From positions 307,885 to 371,884 of the forward strand of contig NZ_QAIG01000012.1 of the NCBI RefSeq assembly GCF_003060885.1: 64,000 bases of DNA, given 5' to 3'. The translations under genes and the position numbers were made by a program. The notes under the pieces were generated by a model. The model was given only the letters and a program-made list of their open reading frames with translations. It did not search any database and had not been told where the DNA came from. Source of the stretch: Pseudomonas sp. HMWF032 (GTDB lineage: Bacteria > Pseudomonadota > Gammaproteobacteria > Pseudomonadales > Pseudomonadaceae). Positions 36,955 to 48,508 of the stretch are shown here, one piece after another (position 1 is the first letter of the stretch; every line of letters begins with the position of its first letter).

Positions 36955-37391
36955 ATAGCCTCCTTGTTGATGCATTTCGGGCACAGGTGCTTGGCGTTTT
37001 TCGATTGCCAGCCCAGTTCCTTGATTCGCGCTTCGGCGGCTGGTGCCTGGGCCTTTTTGCCAAGAGCGGCGTCGACGGCGAACTCGAAGTCCAGCTGCGT
37101 ATTGCAGCTGTCGCAGTTGGCCTGCCAATTGAAGATCGCCAGTTCCTTGAAGGCCGGGCCGGTGGCCACGGCGACCCACTGGCCACGCGGGTTGATCAGG
37201 TGACGAACCTTGTCGGCCAGCAGGCGCATGGACAGCTCACGGCTACCCTTGAGAGTGACCAGCAGGGTGTCACCGCTCTGGATTGAGCCGCCATTGCCGG
37301 TCACTTGATAACGGCCCGGTGCCAGCGCGCGGCATTCGATCAGGGTGTGCTCGGGGTTGAGCAGGTTGTAGCGAAAATCGTGTTCAGCCAT
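36951..37391 (-). CDS. Conserved hypothetical protein with C-terminal zinc-ribbon-like cysteines
   Basis: 146 residues from the ATG at 37391. The N-terminal half is beta-rich (YQVTGNGGSIQSGDTLLVTLKG). Two C-x-x-C pairs, NCDSCNTQLD and LCPKCIN, about 45 residues apart, could bind a metal. No family recognised by name. The 3' end overlaps the HslJ-like gene (ATGA), so they are co-translated. Confidence 0.72.
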   Translation of the reverse strand: MAEHDFRYNLLNPEHTLIECRALAPGRYQVTGNGGSIQSGDTLLVTLKGSRELSMRLLADKVRHLINPRGQWVAVATGPAFKELAIFNWQANCDSCNTQLDFEFAVDAALGKKAQAPAAEARIKELGWQSKNAKHLCPKCINKEAI

Positions 37392-37418
37392 GGGTCCTCC
37401 AAATGGACGCAAATGCTA

Positions 37419-38411
37419 TCACGCAGTGGCGTGCACCAGATTGATTGGTGCATTGGCCAGCCAGGCGGCGATATTGTCGCGGGTGGTGCTGGCGATCGCG
37501 GCCAATGCTTCGTGGGTGAGAAAACCCTGGTGCGCAGTAATCAGCACATTGGGGAAGCTCAGCAGGCGCGCCAGCACATCATCCTGCAGGGGCTGTTCGG
37601 AGCGATCCTCGAAGAACAGCTCGGCTTCCTCCTCATAGACATCCAGGCCCAGATAGCCCAGTTGCCCGCTTTTCAGCGCGCCGATCAGCGCCGGGGTATC
37701 GATCAGGGCACCGCGCCCGGTATTGATCAGCATCGCGCCGCGCTGCATCTGCTGCAATCGCGCGGCGTTGATCAGGTGGTGGGTAGCGGGGGTGAGCGGG
37801 CAGTGCAGGCTGATGATGTCGCTGCCTTCCAGCAGCTGATCCAGCCCGACCTGCTGCGCGCCGGCAGGTAGCTCGGCGATAGGCGTTGGATCATGGATCA
37901 GCAACTGGCAGCCGAAGCCGGCCATGATCCGCGCAAAGGTCAGTCCGATCTGTCCGGCACCGATAATGCCGACCTGTTTGCCGTGCAGATCGAAGCCAAT
38001 CAGCCCGTGCAGGGAGAAGTCGCCCTCGCGGGTGCGGTTGAAGGCGCGGTGAGTACGCCGGTTAAGGGTCATGATCAGCGCCAGGGCATGTTCGGCGATG
38101 GCGTGTGGTGAATAAGCCGCTACTCGTACCACAGTGAGCCCGAGCGCGCGCGCGGCGTGCAGGTCGACATGGTTGTAGCCGGCCGAGCGCAAAGCAATCA
38201 GCCGTGTACCGCCAGCGGCCAGTTGCTGCAGTACGGCGGCGCTGAGGTCGTCATTGATAAAGGCGCAAACCACTTCGTAACCGGCGGCCAGGCCGGCGCT
38301 GTCCTGGCGCAGGCGTGCTTCCTGAAAACTCAGCTGCCAGTCGCACGGGAAACCCGCTGCACTAAAGCTCTGTTGGTCGTAAGGCTTGCTGCTGAACAGG
38401 AGGATGCGCAT
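37419..38411 (-). CDS. ldhA: Fermentative D-lactate dehydrogenase / 2-hydroxyacid dehydrogenase
   Basis: 330 residues. The NAD-binding motif VGIIGAGQIGLTFARIMAGFG, the catalytic Arg in LINTGRGALIDTPAL, Glu in YEEEAELFF and His in LITAHQGFLTHEAL match D-LDH of the LdhA type. It reduces pyruvate to D-lactate with NADH, a fermentative or low-oxygen route. In P. aeruginosa, as recalled, ldhA lies just before gacS, as here. Confidence 0.93.
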   Translation of the reverse strand: MRILLFSSKPYDQQSFSAAGFPCDWQLSFQEARLRQDSAGLAAGYEVVCAFINDDLSAAVLQQLAAGGTRLIALRSAGYNHVDLHAARALGLTVVRVAAYSPHAIAEHALALIMTLNRRTHRAFNRTREGDFSLHGLIGFDLHGKQVGIIGAGQIGLTFARIMAGFGCQLLIHDPTPIAELPAGAQQVGLDQLLEGSDIISLHCPLTPATHHLINAARLQQMQRGAMLINTGRGALIDTPALIGALKSGQLGYLGLDVYEEEAELFFEDRSEQPLQDDVLARLLSFPNVLITAHQGFLTHEALAAIASTTRDNIAAWLANAPINLVHATA

Positions 38412-38446
38412 GGGGCTCCTTGACGTCTGGTTTCGCAGCGCCTGAA

Positions 38447-41197
<2,751 letters not shown>

Positions 41198-41278
41198 GCG
41201 ACGCCTCCTGGGGTGTGATGTCGGCAGTGTAGCGATTCGGCGAGTGAGAATCTGTAGGTGAGTGTGGGGGGAGTAGCA

Positions 41279-41298
41279 TGTAGAATAATTCTCATTTG
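41279..41298. promoter_or_regulatory. Fur box between gacS and pirR
   Basis: Minus-strand reading GCAAATGAGAATTATTCTAC closely fits the Fur consensus core GAGAAT-x-ATTCT. It lies about 17 bases before the pirR start, so iron repression of pirRS is expected. Confidence 0.72.
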
Positions 41299-41314
41299 CT
41301 ATGGTGTCGGTCTC

Positions 41315-42025
41315 GTGTTGAGCTGTGAAATTTCCATCGCACGCATTCTTCTGGTTGAAGACGATCCTTTGCTGGCCAGCCACATGCAGCGCCGCCTGGA
41401 AGACTGCGGCTACAGCGTCTGCCATAGCCGCGATGGCGGTGAAGGGTTGCGGCTGGCGGCGGATGAGCATTTTGATCTGGTTCTTCTGGACATTCTGCTT
41501 CCGGGGCTGAACGGTTTGCAGGCACTACAGCGGTTGCGCCAATACCGCAGCGTGCCGGTGATTCTGATTTCCGCCTTGGGCGGCGAGCAGGATCGGATTG
41601 CCGGTTTCAGTCAGGGCGCGGATGACTACTTGCCCAAGCCTTTCAGCATGGATGAGTTGAGTGTCCGGGTTGCGGCTGTGCTGCGGCGCGTGGCTTATGA
41701 GCGGCGTGAATGGCTGCCTGCTGGGGTGGATCCCCATTTGCAGTTTGATGAGGTCCGTATGGATATCTCGCTGCAAGGGCGCTGGGCTGAGCTGACCCAT
41801 ACCGAGTTTCGCCTGCTGGAGCTGTTTGTCCGCCACCCCGAAGAGTTGTTGAGCAAAGCCTTTCTTTATCAGCAGGTGCTGCGCCGAGCTTTCTCGCGCC
41901 ACGACCGTAGCCTGGACATGCACATCAGCCATGTGCGCCGCAAACTGCTGGCGCTGGGGTACACCGCTGCGCGTCTGGAAACGATCTGGGGCAAAGGTTA
42001 TCTGTTTACCCGCGAGGGCGTTTGA
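41315..42025 (+). CDS. pirR: OmpR-family response regulator PirR
   Basis: About 236 residues. The start is taken as GTG 41315, preceding ARILLVEDDPLL; the longer frame to 41258 has no ribosome site and would cross the Fur box. Receiver phospho-acceptor Asp in FDLVLLDILLPGLNG and Lys in DDYLPKPFSMDEL; C-terminal winged helix with THTEFRLLELF and RSLDMHISHVRRKL. It activates pirA in response to catecholate siderophore. Operon with pirS, 3 bases apart. Confidence 0.9.
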   Translation: MLSCEISIARILLVEDDPLLASHMQRRLEDCGYSVCHSRDGGEGLRLAADEHFDLVLLDILLPGLNGLQALQRLRQYRSVPVILISALGGEQDRIAGFSQGADDYLPKPFSMDELSVRVAAVLRRVAYERREWLPAGVDPHLQFDEVRMDISLQGRWAELTHTEFRLLELFVRHPEELLSKAFLYQQVLRRAFSRHDRSLDMHISHVRRKLLALGYTAARLETIWGKGYLFTREGV

Positions 42026-42028
42026 GCC

Positions 42029-43369
42029 ATGCCGGGACGTCACTCGTTGTTCTGGCGGCTGGCTTTACTGGTCATGGCTTTCTGCCTGCTGATCATCTGG
42101 GTTAGCTGGTCCTGGGGCGGGCGTATCGAGTTTCGCGGTTATCTGCTCAGTGAAGCGGCGCAGCAGCAACTGCTTGGTTATGCCGCTGAGGCAGAGCAGG
42201 TCTGGCGCAGTGCCGGTGCCGAAGGCGTCGAGCGCTGGCAGGCGCAGATGCAGCAGCGCGAATCTGTCTGGTTGAAAGTGATTGGCCGTGATTTGCGTGC
42301 GCTGGGTACACAGGCCTTGAGCCTTGAAGAAAGCGAGCGTTTGACGGCCATGCGCCGTATCGATTGGCCGATGAGCAAGCGCGCCAGTGGCCTGCCGGTC
42401 ATTGCCTTGCCGTTTCTGCAGCAGCCACAGGATGGCCAACTGGTGATCGAGTTGCCGGAGCGTTTTCTGCCGCAGGGTTTTACCTGGCATGCCCAGTTGT
42501 TGGTGCACGGCCTGTTGCCTTGTGGGCTGGCGCTTTTGCTCTGTGCCTTGTTGTATCGCCTGCTGATTACCCCGTTGCAGCACCTGCGTGAGCAGGCCAA
42601 CGCCCTGCGTGATGAGCAACTGAGTGTGCGCATGGCCAGTCAGATCAGTTCGCGCCGGGATGAACTGGGCGAGCTGGGCCGCGCCTTCGACCATATGGCC
42701 GAGCGCCTGCAGGGCATGCTCAGCCTGCAGCGTCAGTTGCTGCGCGATCTGTCCCATGAACTGCGCACGCCTCTGAGCCGATTGCGGGTGGCCTGTGAGA
42801 GTGGCCTGGATGCTGAGCTGTTGCGCCAACGCCTGGAGCGCGAGGTCAACGGCATGCAGTGCCTGGTGGATGACACCCTGGAGTTGATCTGGCTGGGGAC
42901 GGAGCGTCCGCAGCCTGAGTTAGAGCCGATCAGCCTGCCATCACTATGGGCCGTGTTGGTCGAAGATGCCTGCTTTGAAAGCGGCTGGCCGCAGGCGCAG
43001 GTGCGCTGCCTGTTGCCTGACGACTGCTGCGTGCTCGGACACCTCAATGGTTTGGCGCAGGCGCTGGAAAACGGTTTGCGCAATGCCATTCGGCATTCAC
43101 CCTCTGGCGCAATGATCAGCCTGGGTGGGCGCTTGGAACAGGGCGATTGGCTGTTCTGGCTGGAGGATCAGGGTGGCGGCGTTGCGGCCACGCAGCTTGA
43201 ACAGATGTTCTTGCCGTTTATTCGATTGTCTGCGGATCGGCCAGGCGGTGATGGCTTTGGCCTGGGGTTGGCGATTGCCCGTAGTGCCATGCAGATGCAG
43301 GGCGGAGAACTGTGGGCCGAGAATAGCGGGGCTGGACTGCGCCTGAGTTTTCGGTTGAAAAGTGTATAG
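42029..43369 (+). CDS. pirS: Sensor histidine kinase PirS
   Basis: 446 residues. Two transmembrane helices (about 8-28 and 155-178) flank a periplasmic sensor domain of some 125 residues. HAMP, then HisKA with LRDLSHELRTPLSRLR (phospho-His) and an HATPase with GDGFGLGLAIARSAMQMQGG. Signals to PirR in the family, inducing the ferric-enterobactin receptor. Confidence 0.9.
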   Translation: MPGRHSLFWRLALLVMAFCLLIIWVSWSWGGRIEFRGYLLSEAAQQQLLGYAAEAEQVWRSAGAEGVERWQAQMQQRESVWLKVIGRDLRALGTQALSLEESERLTAMRRIDWPMSKRASGLPVIALPFLQQPQDGQLVIELPERFLPQGFTWHAQLLVHGLLPCGLALLLCALLYRLLITPLQHLREQANALRDEQLSVRMASQISSRRDELGELGRAFDHMAERLQGMLSLQRQLLRDLSHELRTPLSRLRVACESGLDAELLRQRLEREVNGMQCLVDDTLELIWLGTERPQPELEPISLPSLWAVLVEDACFESGWPQAQVRCLLPDDCCVLGHLNGLAQALENGLRNAIRHSPSGAMISLGGRLEQGDWLFWLEDQGGGVAATQLEQMFLPFIRLSADRPGGDGFGLGLAIARSAMQMQGGELWAENSGAGLRLSFRLKSV

Positions 43370-43391
43370 ATTGTAAATGAACTTTACTGCC

Positions 43392-43411
43392 AAATAAGAA
43401 TAAGTATCATC
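43392..43411 (+). promoter_or_regulatory. Probable Fur box upstream of pirA
   Basis: AAATAAGAATAAGTATCATC resembles the 19-base Fur consensus (GATAATGATAATCATTATC) and lies about 100 bases before pirA in a 136-base gap. Confidence 0.6.
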
Positions 43412-43505
43412 TGCGCCGTTCCCGCGTACGGGGTGGGTTGGCGCAGTGCTTTGCTGTCAGCGCCTGCGCCTGGATGCGGACTAATCGCCACAGGAGAGGG
43501 TGTTC

Positions 43506-45746
43506 ATGCAGTCGCGATTCAAGCTCAGTCATCTGTCATTGGCCATTGTTGCGGCCGGTCTTTCCCCCTGCACGCTGTTTGCCGCTGATGCGGTCGATGC
43601 TGAGGTGGATGCCCTGAGCGCAACCGCCGAGCCCGCCGATGCGATCACGCTCAAGGACGCCGTGGTCACCGCTAAGCAGGAACTCAAGCAGGCGCCGGGC
43701 GTATCGATCATCACCGCCGAGGACATCAAGAAGCGTCCGCCGGCCAATGATCTCTCCGATGTGATCCGCCGCGAGCCCGGGGTCAATCTGACGGGTAACA
43801 GCACCAGTGGCAGCCGGGGCAACAACCGCCAGATCGACCTGCGCGGCATGGGCCCGGAAAACACCCTGATTCTTATCGATGGCCGTCCTTCCAGCTCGCG
43901 CAACGCCGTGCGTTACGGTTGGACCGGTGACCGTGACACCCGTGGCGAAACCAACTGGGTGCCGGCTGAAGAAGTCGAGCGTATCGAAATCCTCCGCGGC
44001 CCGGCCGCCGCCCGCTATGGCTCTGGGGCCATGGGTGGGGTGGTGAATATCATCACCAAGCGGCCTACCGAGGAGTTGCGTGGCTCGGTCACCCTGTACG
44101 CGATCCAGCCGGAAGACGATGCCGAAGGGGCCGGCCAGCGTGCCAACTTCAACCTCAGCGGTGCGCTGAACGACAGCCTGGCCTTCCGCCTCTATGGCGG
44201 TGCCAACAAGACCAATGCCGATGATGCCGACATCAACGGTGAGCATCAGGTGGGGGCCGATACGTTGGTTGCAGGTCGTGAAGGCGTGCGCAACAAGGAC
44301 ATCAGCGGCCTGCTCAGCTGGCAGTTGAACCCCGACCACAGCCTGGACCTGGAAGCCACCTACAGCCGTCAAAGCAACATCTATGCCGGCGACACCATGC
44401 TCAATGGCGGTGGCGCATTCGTGAACCAGCTGTATGGCAAGGAAACCAATATCATCCAGCGCAGCAGCTACGCGCTGACCCATAACGGCAGTTACGACTG
44501 GGGCAGCTCCACCGCCTCGCTGGCCTACGACTACACCCGCAACGAGCGCCTCAATGAGGGCCTGGCCGGTGGCGGTGAGGGCGCGCCGGCGGAAGGGGCC
44601 GGGGTGTTCATGTCGCGCCTGCGTAACACCCGCGCCAATGCCGAAGTCAACCTGCCGCTGGAGGTGGGCGCGCCGCAAGTGCTGACCCTGGGCGGCGAAT
44701 ATCTTTATGAAAGCCTGAATGACCCAGGCTCCATGCGCACGCAGACCTGGGACCCGGGTGTCGGCGGTGTGCCAGCGATTCCCGGTTTTGACCGCAGCCA
44801 AACCAAGACCACCGCGCACAGCTTTGCCCTGTTTGCCGAAGACAATATCGAGGCGGGTGAGCGCACCATCGTTACCCCGGGGCTGCGCTATGACGATCAT
44901 GAGGAATTTGGCGGCAACTGGAGCCCGAGCCTCAATGCCTCCCATGAACTGACCGATGAGCTGACCCTCAAAGGCGGTATCGCCCGGGCCTACAAGACCC
45001 CCAACCTGTATCAGTCCAACCCCAACTACCTGCTCTATAGCATGGGTTTTGGCTGCAACGCGGCAGAAGCCAATGCTGGCGGCTGCTACCTGATCGGTAA
45101 CCCGGACCTGAAGCCGGAAACCAGTATCAACAAGGAAATCGGTCTGGCCCTGGACAAGGGCACCTGGCGTACCAGCGCGACTTACTTTCGCAACGACTAC
45201 AAGAACAAGATCGTTTCCAGCAACACGGCGGACTTCCGCCTGGCGAACGGTCGTCGTGTACAGAACTGGGAAAACTCTGGCAAGGCGGTGGTCGAGGGGG
45301 TTGAAGGCAACCTGTTCGTCACCCTCAGCCCGACGCTGGAATGGAACACCAACTTCACCTACATGATCGAGTCCAAGGACAAGGACAGCGGCGAGCCGCT
45401 GAGCATCATCCCCGAGTACACCCTCAACACCAGTCTGGACTGGGCTGCCACCGAGAAGCTGTCGCTGCAGGTCAGTGGCACCTACTACGGTACCCAGGAG
45501 TCCCCCAGCTACAACGCTCGGCGCAACGTGGCGATCGACAGCCAGGCACAGAAGGACATCGATCCTTACGGCCTGATGGGCGTCAGCGCCGGCTATGCCT
45601 TCAATGAGCAGTACAGCGTGCGCATGGGGATCAACAACCTGTTCGACAAACGCCTCTACCGCGAAGGCAACGCCACCGAAGCCGGGGCCAACACCTACAA
45701 CGAAGCCGGACGTGCCTACTTCGCCTCGGTCACCGCATCCTTCTAG
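43506..45746 (+). CDS. pirA: TonB-dependent ferric catecholate (enterobactin-type) receptor
   Basis: 746 residues. AGGAGAG precedes the ATG at 43506; a GTG at 43500 is too close. Signal peptide ending LFAADA, TonB box ITLKDAVVTA, plug domain (PGVSIITAEDIKKRPPANDLSDVIRREPGVNLTG, then ERIEILRGPAAARYGSGAMGGVVNIITK), and a beta-barrel ending in aromatic F after ASVTASF. A Cys pair in GFGCNAAEANAGGCYLIG matches the FepA/PirA extracellular loop. It imports Fe-enterobactin and analogues. Regulated by PirRS and Fur. Confidence 0.95.
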   Translation: MQSRFKLSHLSLAIVAAGLSPCTLFAADAVDAEVDALSATAEPADAITLKDAVVTAKQELKQAPGVSIITAEDIKKRPPANDLSDVIRREPGVNLTGNSTSGSRGNNRQIDLRGMGPENTLILIDGRPSSSRNAVRYGWTGDRDTRGETNWVPAEEVERIEILRGPAAARYGSGAMGGVVNIITKRPTEELRGSVTLYAIQPEDDAEGAGQRANFNLSGALNDSLAFRLYGGANKTNADDADINGEHQVGADTLVAGREGVRNKDISGLLSWQLNPDHSLDLEATYSRQSNIYAGDTMLNGGGAFVNQLYGKETNIIQRSSYALTHNGSYDWGSSTASLAYDYTRNERLNEGLAGGGEGAPAEGAGVFMSRLRNTRANAEVNLPLEVGAPQVLTLGGEYLYESLNDPGSMRTQTWDPGVGGVPAIPGFDRSQTKTTAHSFALFAEDNIEAGERTIVTPGLRYDDHEEFGGNWSPSLNASHELTDELTLKGGIARAYKTPNLYQSNPNYLLYSMGFGCNAAEANAGGCYLIGNPDLKPETSINKEIGLALDKGTWRTSATYFRNDYKNKIVSSNTADFRLANGRRVQNWENSGKAVVEGVEGNLFVTLSPTLEWNTNFTYMIESKDKDSGEPLSIIPEYTLNTSLDWAATEKLSLQVSGTYYGTQESPSYNARRNVAIDSQAQKDIDPYGLMGVSAGYAFNEQYSVRMGINNLFDKRLYREGNATEAGANTYNEAGRAYFASVTASF

Positions 45747-45783
45747 GTCATCGTGCTCCTTACCCGTTGCTACGGCGGGTTTC

Positions 45784-45816
45784 GGCTCCGTCAGGCGTGT
45801 CCTGGCGGAGCCTTTT
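45784..45816 (+). terminator. Terminator after pirA
   Basis: Stem GGCTCCGTCAGG / CCTGGCGGAGCC with a short loop and T-run, 38 bases after pirA and just ahead of the methyltransferase gene. Partial read-through would still allow co-expression. Confidence 0.85.
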
Positions 45817-45835
45817 CAGTGCAGGAAAACGCTTA

Positions 45836-47326
45836 ATGCAAGTGTGGAATCAGGGGTATCTGGCCGAGTTGCCCTATCCCCATCATGTGCAGCCGCAGTT
45901 GGCACCCAGCTGGTTGGTGGCGCTGCAGACGGCCCTCGGGCAACGCGCAAGCAGCCTGTTGTCGGGGTTTCGCTATTGCGAACTGGGTTGTGGGCAAGGC
46001 CTGAACAGCCTGTTGCTGGCCGCCAGCAATCCCGAAGGGCAGTTCGTGGCGGTGGATTTCAACCCCCAACATATCGCCCATGGCCGTCGACTGGCCGCCG
46101 CTGCGCAGTTGAGCAACATCGAGTTTGTGCAAGCCGATTTCACCGAGCTGCTCGCGCAACCGGGTGAGGGTTACGACTTTATCGTGGCCCATGGGGTGTA
46201 CAGCTGGGTAGCGCCCGCACAGCGTGAGGCTATCCGTGGCTTTGTCGAGCAGCGCCTCAACGCCAATGGGCTGCTGTGCCTGGGTTATATGTGTCAGCCC
46301 GGCATGGCGCCGTTGGCAGCGGCTCAGCGTTTTATCTGGCAACACGCACAACACAGCGAAGGTTCACCGCCGCAGCGTGTGCAGGCGGCGCTGGAGGCAT
46401 TGCAGGCCTTGCAACAAGGCGGCGCCGGCTATTTTATTGAGCAGCCTGAGATGGCCCGGCTGCTGGCGCGCAGTGCCGAGCAGGGGTTGGATTATCTGGC
46501 CCATGAGCTGTTGTGTGAGCATTGGCAGCCGTTGCCGGTGGCCGACGTCATGGCGGAATTTGCCCGCCTTGGCTGTCAACTGATCGGCAGCGCCATTCCA
46601 CTGGAAAACATCGATGCAGTGTCGTTGCCCGGTAACTGCCTGGTCGCGATTCAGCGCCTGACTGACCCGCTGCTACGGGAAACCGCCAAGGACCTGGCAC
46701 GTAACCAGGCCCAGCGCAGTGACCTGTACCAACGCGGCGATCAGGCCCTGTCGGCCACAGCGCATCGGCACGCCTTGCTGGACAGCTGTTGGGCATTGTT
46801 GCCCGCAGCGCCAGCACCGGGGGCGATTGAGTTCGCCACGCGCATCGGTTCGTTGCAGGGAGCTGCCGAGTTGTATCAGCCGCTGCTGCAGGCCCTTGGC
46901 GAGGGGCCGCAGAGCTTTGCCGAGCTGGCGCGGCGCCCCGCCCTGGCGGCGCAGGTTGGCCAGCTCAGCGGTGCCTTGCAGCTGTTGATGTGGGCGGGCT
47001 ATGCCCATCCGTTGCTGCACGCGCCGGTGGATGTCACGCGCTGTCAGGCACTCAACCGTCTGTTGGCCGAAGGGGCCTTGCAAGGTGAGGGCTACGCGCA
47101 CCTGGCGGCACCGAGCCTGGGCGCGAGCGTGCCTGCAGATAAGCTTGAAATGGCTGCCACTCGTGTGTTGCTGGAGCATCCGCAGTTACGCGGCGTTTTA
47201 CTGAGTGAAACCACTCAGGCCCTGCTACGCCGCCACGGCGTAACGGTGGAACAGGCCGCCGAGCGCGTGCAGCGCTTCGAGCAATACACCTTGCCCCGTT
47301 GGCAAGTACTGGGGGTAGTGCCATGA
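45836..47326 (+). CDS. SAM-dependent methyltransferase with regulatory domain
   Basis: 496 residues from the ATG at 45836 (AGGA before it). N-terminal class I methyltransferase: ELGCGQGLNSLLLAASNP (motif I), VDFNPQHIAHG, FVQADFTEL and GVYSWVAPAQREAI. The rest (about 230-500) resembles the methyltransferase regulatory domain found in bacterial fusion proteins of this kind. Substrate unknown. It opens a five-gene overlapping operon with siderophore functions, so methylation of a siderophore, its receptor or a regulator is possible, but this is only inference. Confidence 0.78.
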   Translation: MQVWNQGYLAELPYPHHVQPQLAPSWLVALQTALGQRASSLLSGFRYCELGCGQGLNSLLLAASNPEGQFVAVDFNPQHIAHGRRLAAAAQLSNIEFVQADFTELLAQPGEGYDFIVAHGVYSWVAPAQREAIRGFVEQRLNANGLLCLGYMCQPGMAPLAAAQRFIWQHAQHSEGSPPQRVQAALEALQALQQGGAGYFIEQPEMARLLARSAEQGLDYLAHELLCEHWQPLPVADVMAEFARLGCQLIGSAIPLENIDAVSLPGNCLVAIQRLTDPLLRETAKDLARNQAQRSDLYQRGDQALSATAHRHALLDSCWALLPAAPAPGAIEFATRIGSLQGAAELYQPLLQALGEGPQSFAELARRPALAAQVGQLSGALQLLMWAGYAHPLLHAPVDVTRCQALNRLLAEGALQGEGYAHLAAPSLGASVPADKLEMAATRVLLEHPQLRGVLLSETTQALLRRHGVTVEQAAERVQRFEQYTLPRWQVLGVVP

Positions 47327-48219
47327 AGCGCTACTGGTTGTGGTTGTTCTGTCTGTCCTGGCTGAACGTAGTGAACGCTGCGGATTATCCCGGTTACCAA
47401 CGGCTTGAGCCGTTTCATGTGCAGTCGGCAGATGCCGAGCGCAGCTATCAAGTGCAGCTGCTGGTACCGGTGCGTGCAGCGCCGGCCAGCGGTTTCCCAG
47501 TGCTTTATCTGCTTGATGGCCATGCCGCGCTGGCGGCGCTGAAGGCGCAATGGCTGGCCGAACTGGAGGCGGGGACGCCGCCGCTGCTGGTGTTTATCGG
47601 GCATGCCGGTGAGCGGCCCTTCAATGTGCCGGCACGCACCCTCGATTACACCCCGGCACGTCGCGATGGTCAGCCGATGCAGGCCTTCAATGGCGTGCAG
47701 GGTGGCGGTGCCGCGGCCTTTCTGGCGTTGCTAGAGCAGCGCATCAAGCCGCAGGTGGCCGCGCAGCAACCGATTGATCCGGCGCAACAGGCGCTCTGGG
47801 GGCATTCGTTCGGCGGGCTATTCGTGCTCAACACCCTGCTCACTCAGCCCGCGAGCTTTAGCCGCTACATCGCCGCCAGCCCGTCGCTGTGGTGGCAATC
47901 CGGGCTGGTGCTGGAGACCGAACGCGGTTTTGCCGGGGCCACTGCCCAGCTGTTGATCCTACGCGGCAGTGACGAAGGTTTGCCCGGTAACGCTCGACCC
48001 GGTGTCGACCCGGCGCAGCTGGAGCAGCGGCGCAAGGCCATGGCCGCGGTTCCGGCCGATGCCGCGCGGCAGATGGCCGAACGCCTGGCGCGCTGGCCGG
48101 GCATGCAGGTGACCTATCAGGAATTTGCCGGCTTGGGCCATGGGCCGATGTTGGCCGCGTCCCTGCGGCCGGCACTGCGGATGGCGGCTGGTTTGGCGCA
48201 GGAGGGAAGCGATGAGTAA
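47323..48219 (+). CDS. Periplasmic esterase, IroE/PfeE-like (predicted siderophore esterase)
   Basis: 298 residues. ATG 47323 overlaps the methyltransferase stop by 4 bases; signal peptide ends VVNAAD. Alpha/beta hydrolase of the Fes/IroE type: FPVLYLLDGHAALA, RTLDYTPAR, nucleophile in LWGHSFGGLFVLNTL, ASPSLWW, and a late His in GLGHGPML. Such enzymes hydrolyse the trilactone of enterobactin after import, releasing iron. Being next to pirA fits P. aeruginosa PfeE, which pairs with another enterobactin receptor. Confidence 0.82.
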   Translation: MKRYWLWLFCLSWLNVVNAADYPGYQRLEPFHVQSADAERSYQVQLLVPVRAAPASGFPVLYLLDGHAALAALKAQWLAELEAGTPPLLVFIGHAGERPFNVPARTLDYTPARRDGQPMQAFNGVQGGGAAAFLALLEQRIKPQVAAQQPIDPAQQALWGHSFGGLFVLNTLLTQPASFSRYIAASPSLWWQSGLVLETERGFAGATAQLLILRGSDEGLPGNARPGVDPAQLEQRRKAMAAVPADAARQMAERLARWPGMQVTYQEFAGLGHGPMLAASLRPALRMAAGLAQEGSDE

Positions 48220-48508
48220 GGCCGCAGAAACAACCCAGGCGTGGCCGATCTGTTCACGGGTGTTGGCCGGGCTGCTGGGCGGCTATGTGTTCACCTACGC
48301 ATTGACCGCCGCCCTGGCGCAGCTGTTGCCGCTGGACCGGGTGGATGCGCTGCTGATTGCCAGCTTGCTGTCATTCACCGTCTACACCCTGGCGATTCTC
48401 TGGGCGTTTGCCGCGCGCAGCGTCTGGCGCGCCTGGGCGGTGGTGCCGGCCGCTGCGCCGCTGGCGCTGATTGGCTTCTGGCCACACCTACTGGAGCGCC
48501 TGGCATGA
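48212..48508 (+). CDS. DUF3649-type small membrane protein
   Basis: 98 residues, three membrane helices (about 17-38, 45-66, 72-92). Starts inside the esterase end (8-base overlap). The block ICSRVLAGLLGGYVFTYALTAALAQLLPL is typical of DUF3649 proteins, which occur with PepSY and DUF3325 proteins beside siderophore receptors. Role unknown, probably a partner of the PepSY protein. Confidence 0.75.
   Translation: MSKAAETTQAWPICSRVLAGLLGGYVFTYALTAALAQLLPLDRVDALLIASLLSFTVYTLAILWAFAARSVWRAWAVVPAAAPLALIGFWPHLLERLA

Noticed and set aside
41258-41314. Longer PirR N-terminus
   Set aside because: Would cross the Fur box and lacks a ribosome site; receiver domain begins after 41315.
43536-44945. 469-residue minus-strand frame inside pirA
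   Set aside because: No ribosome site or family features; pirA has full plug and barrel motifs.
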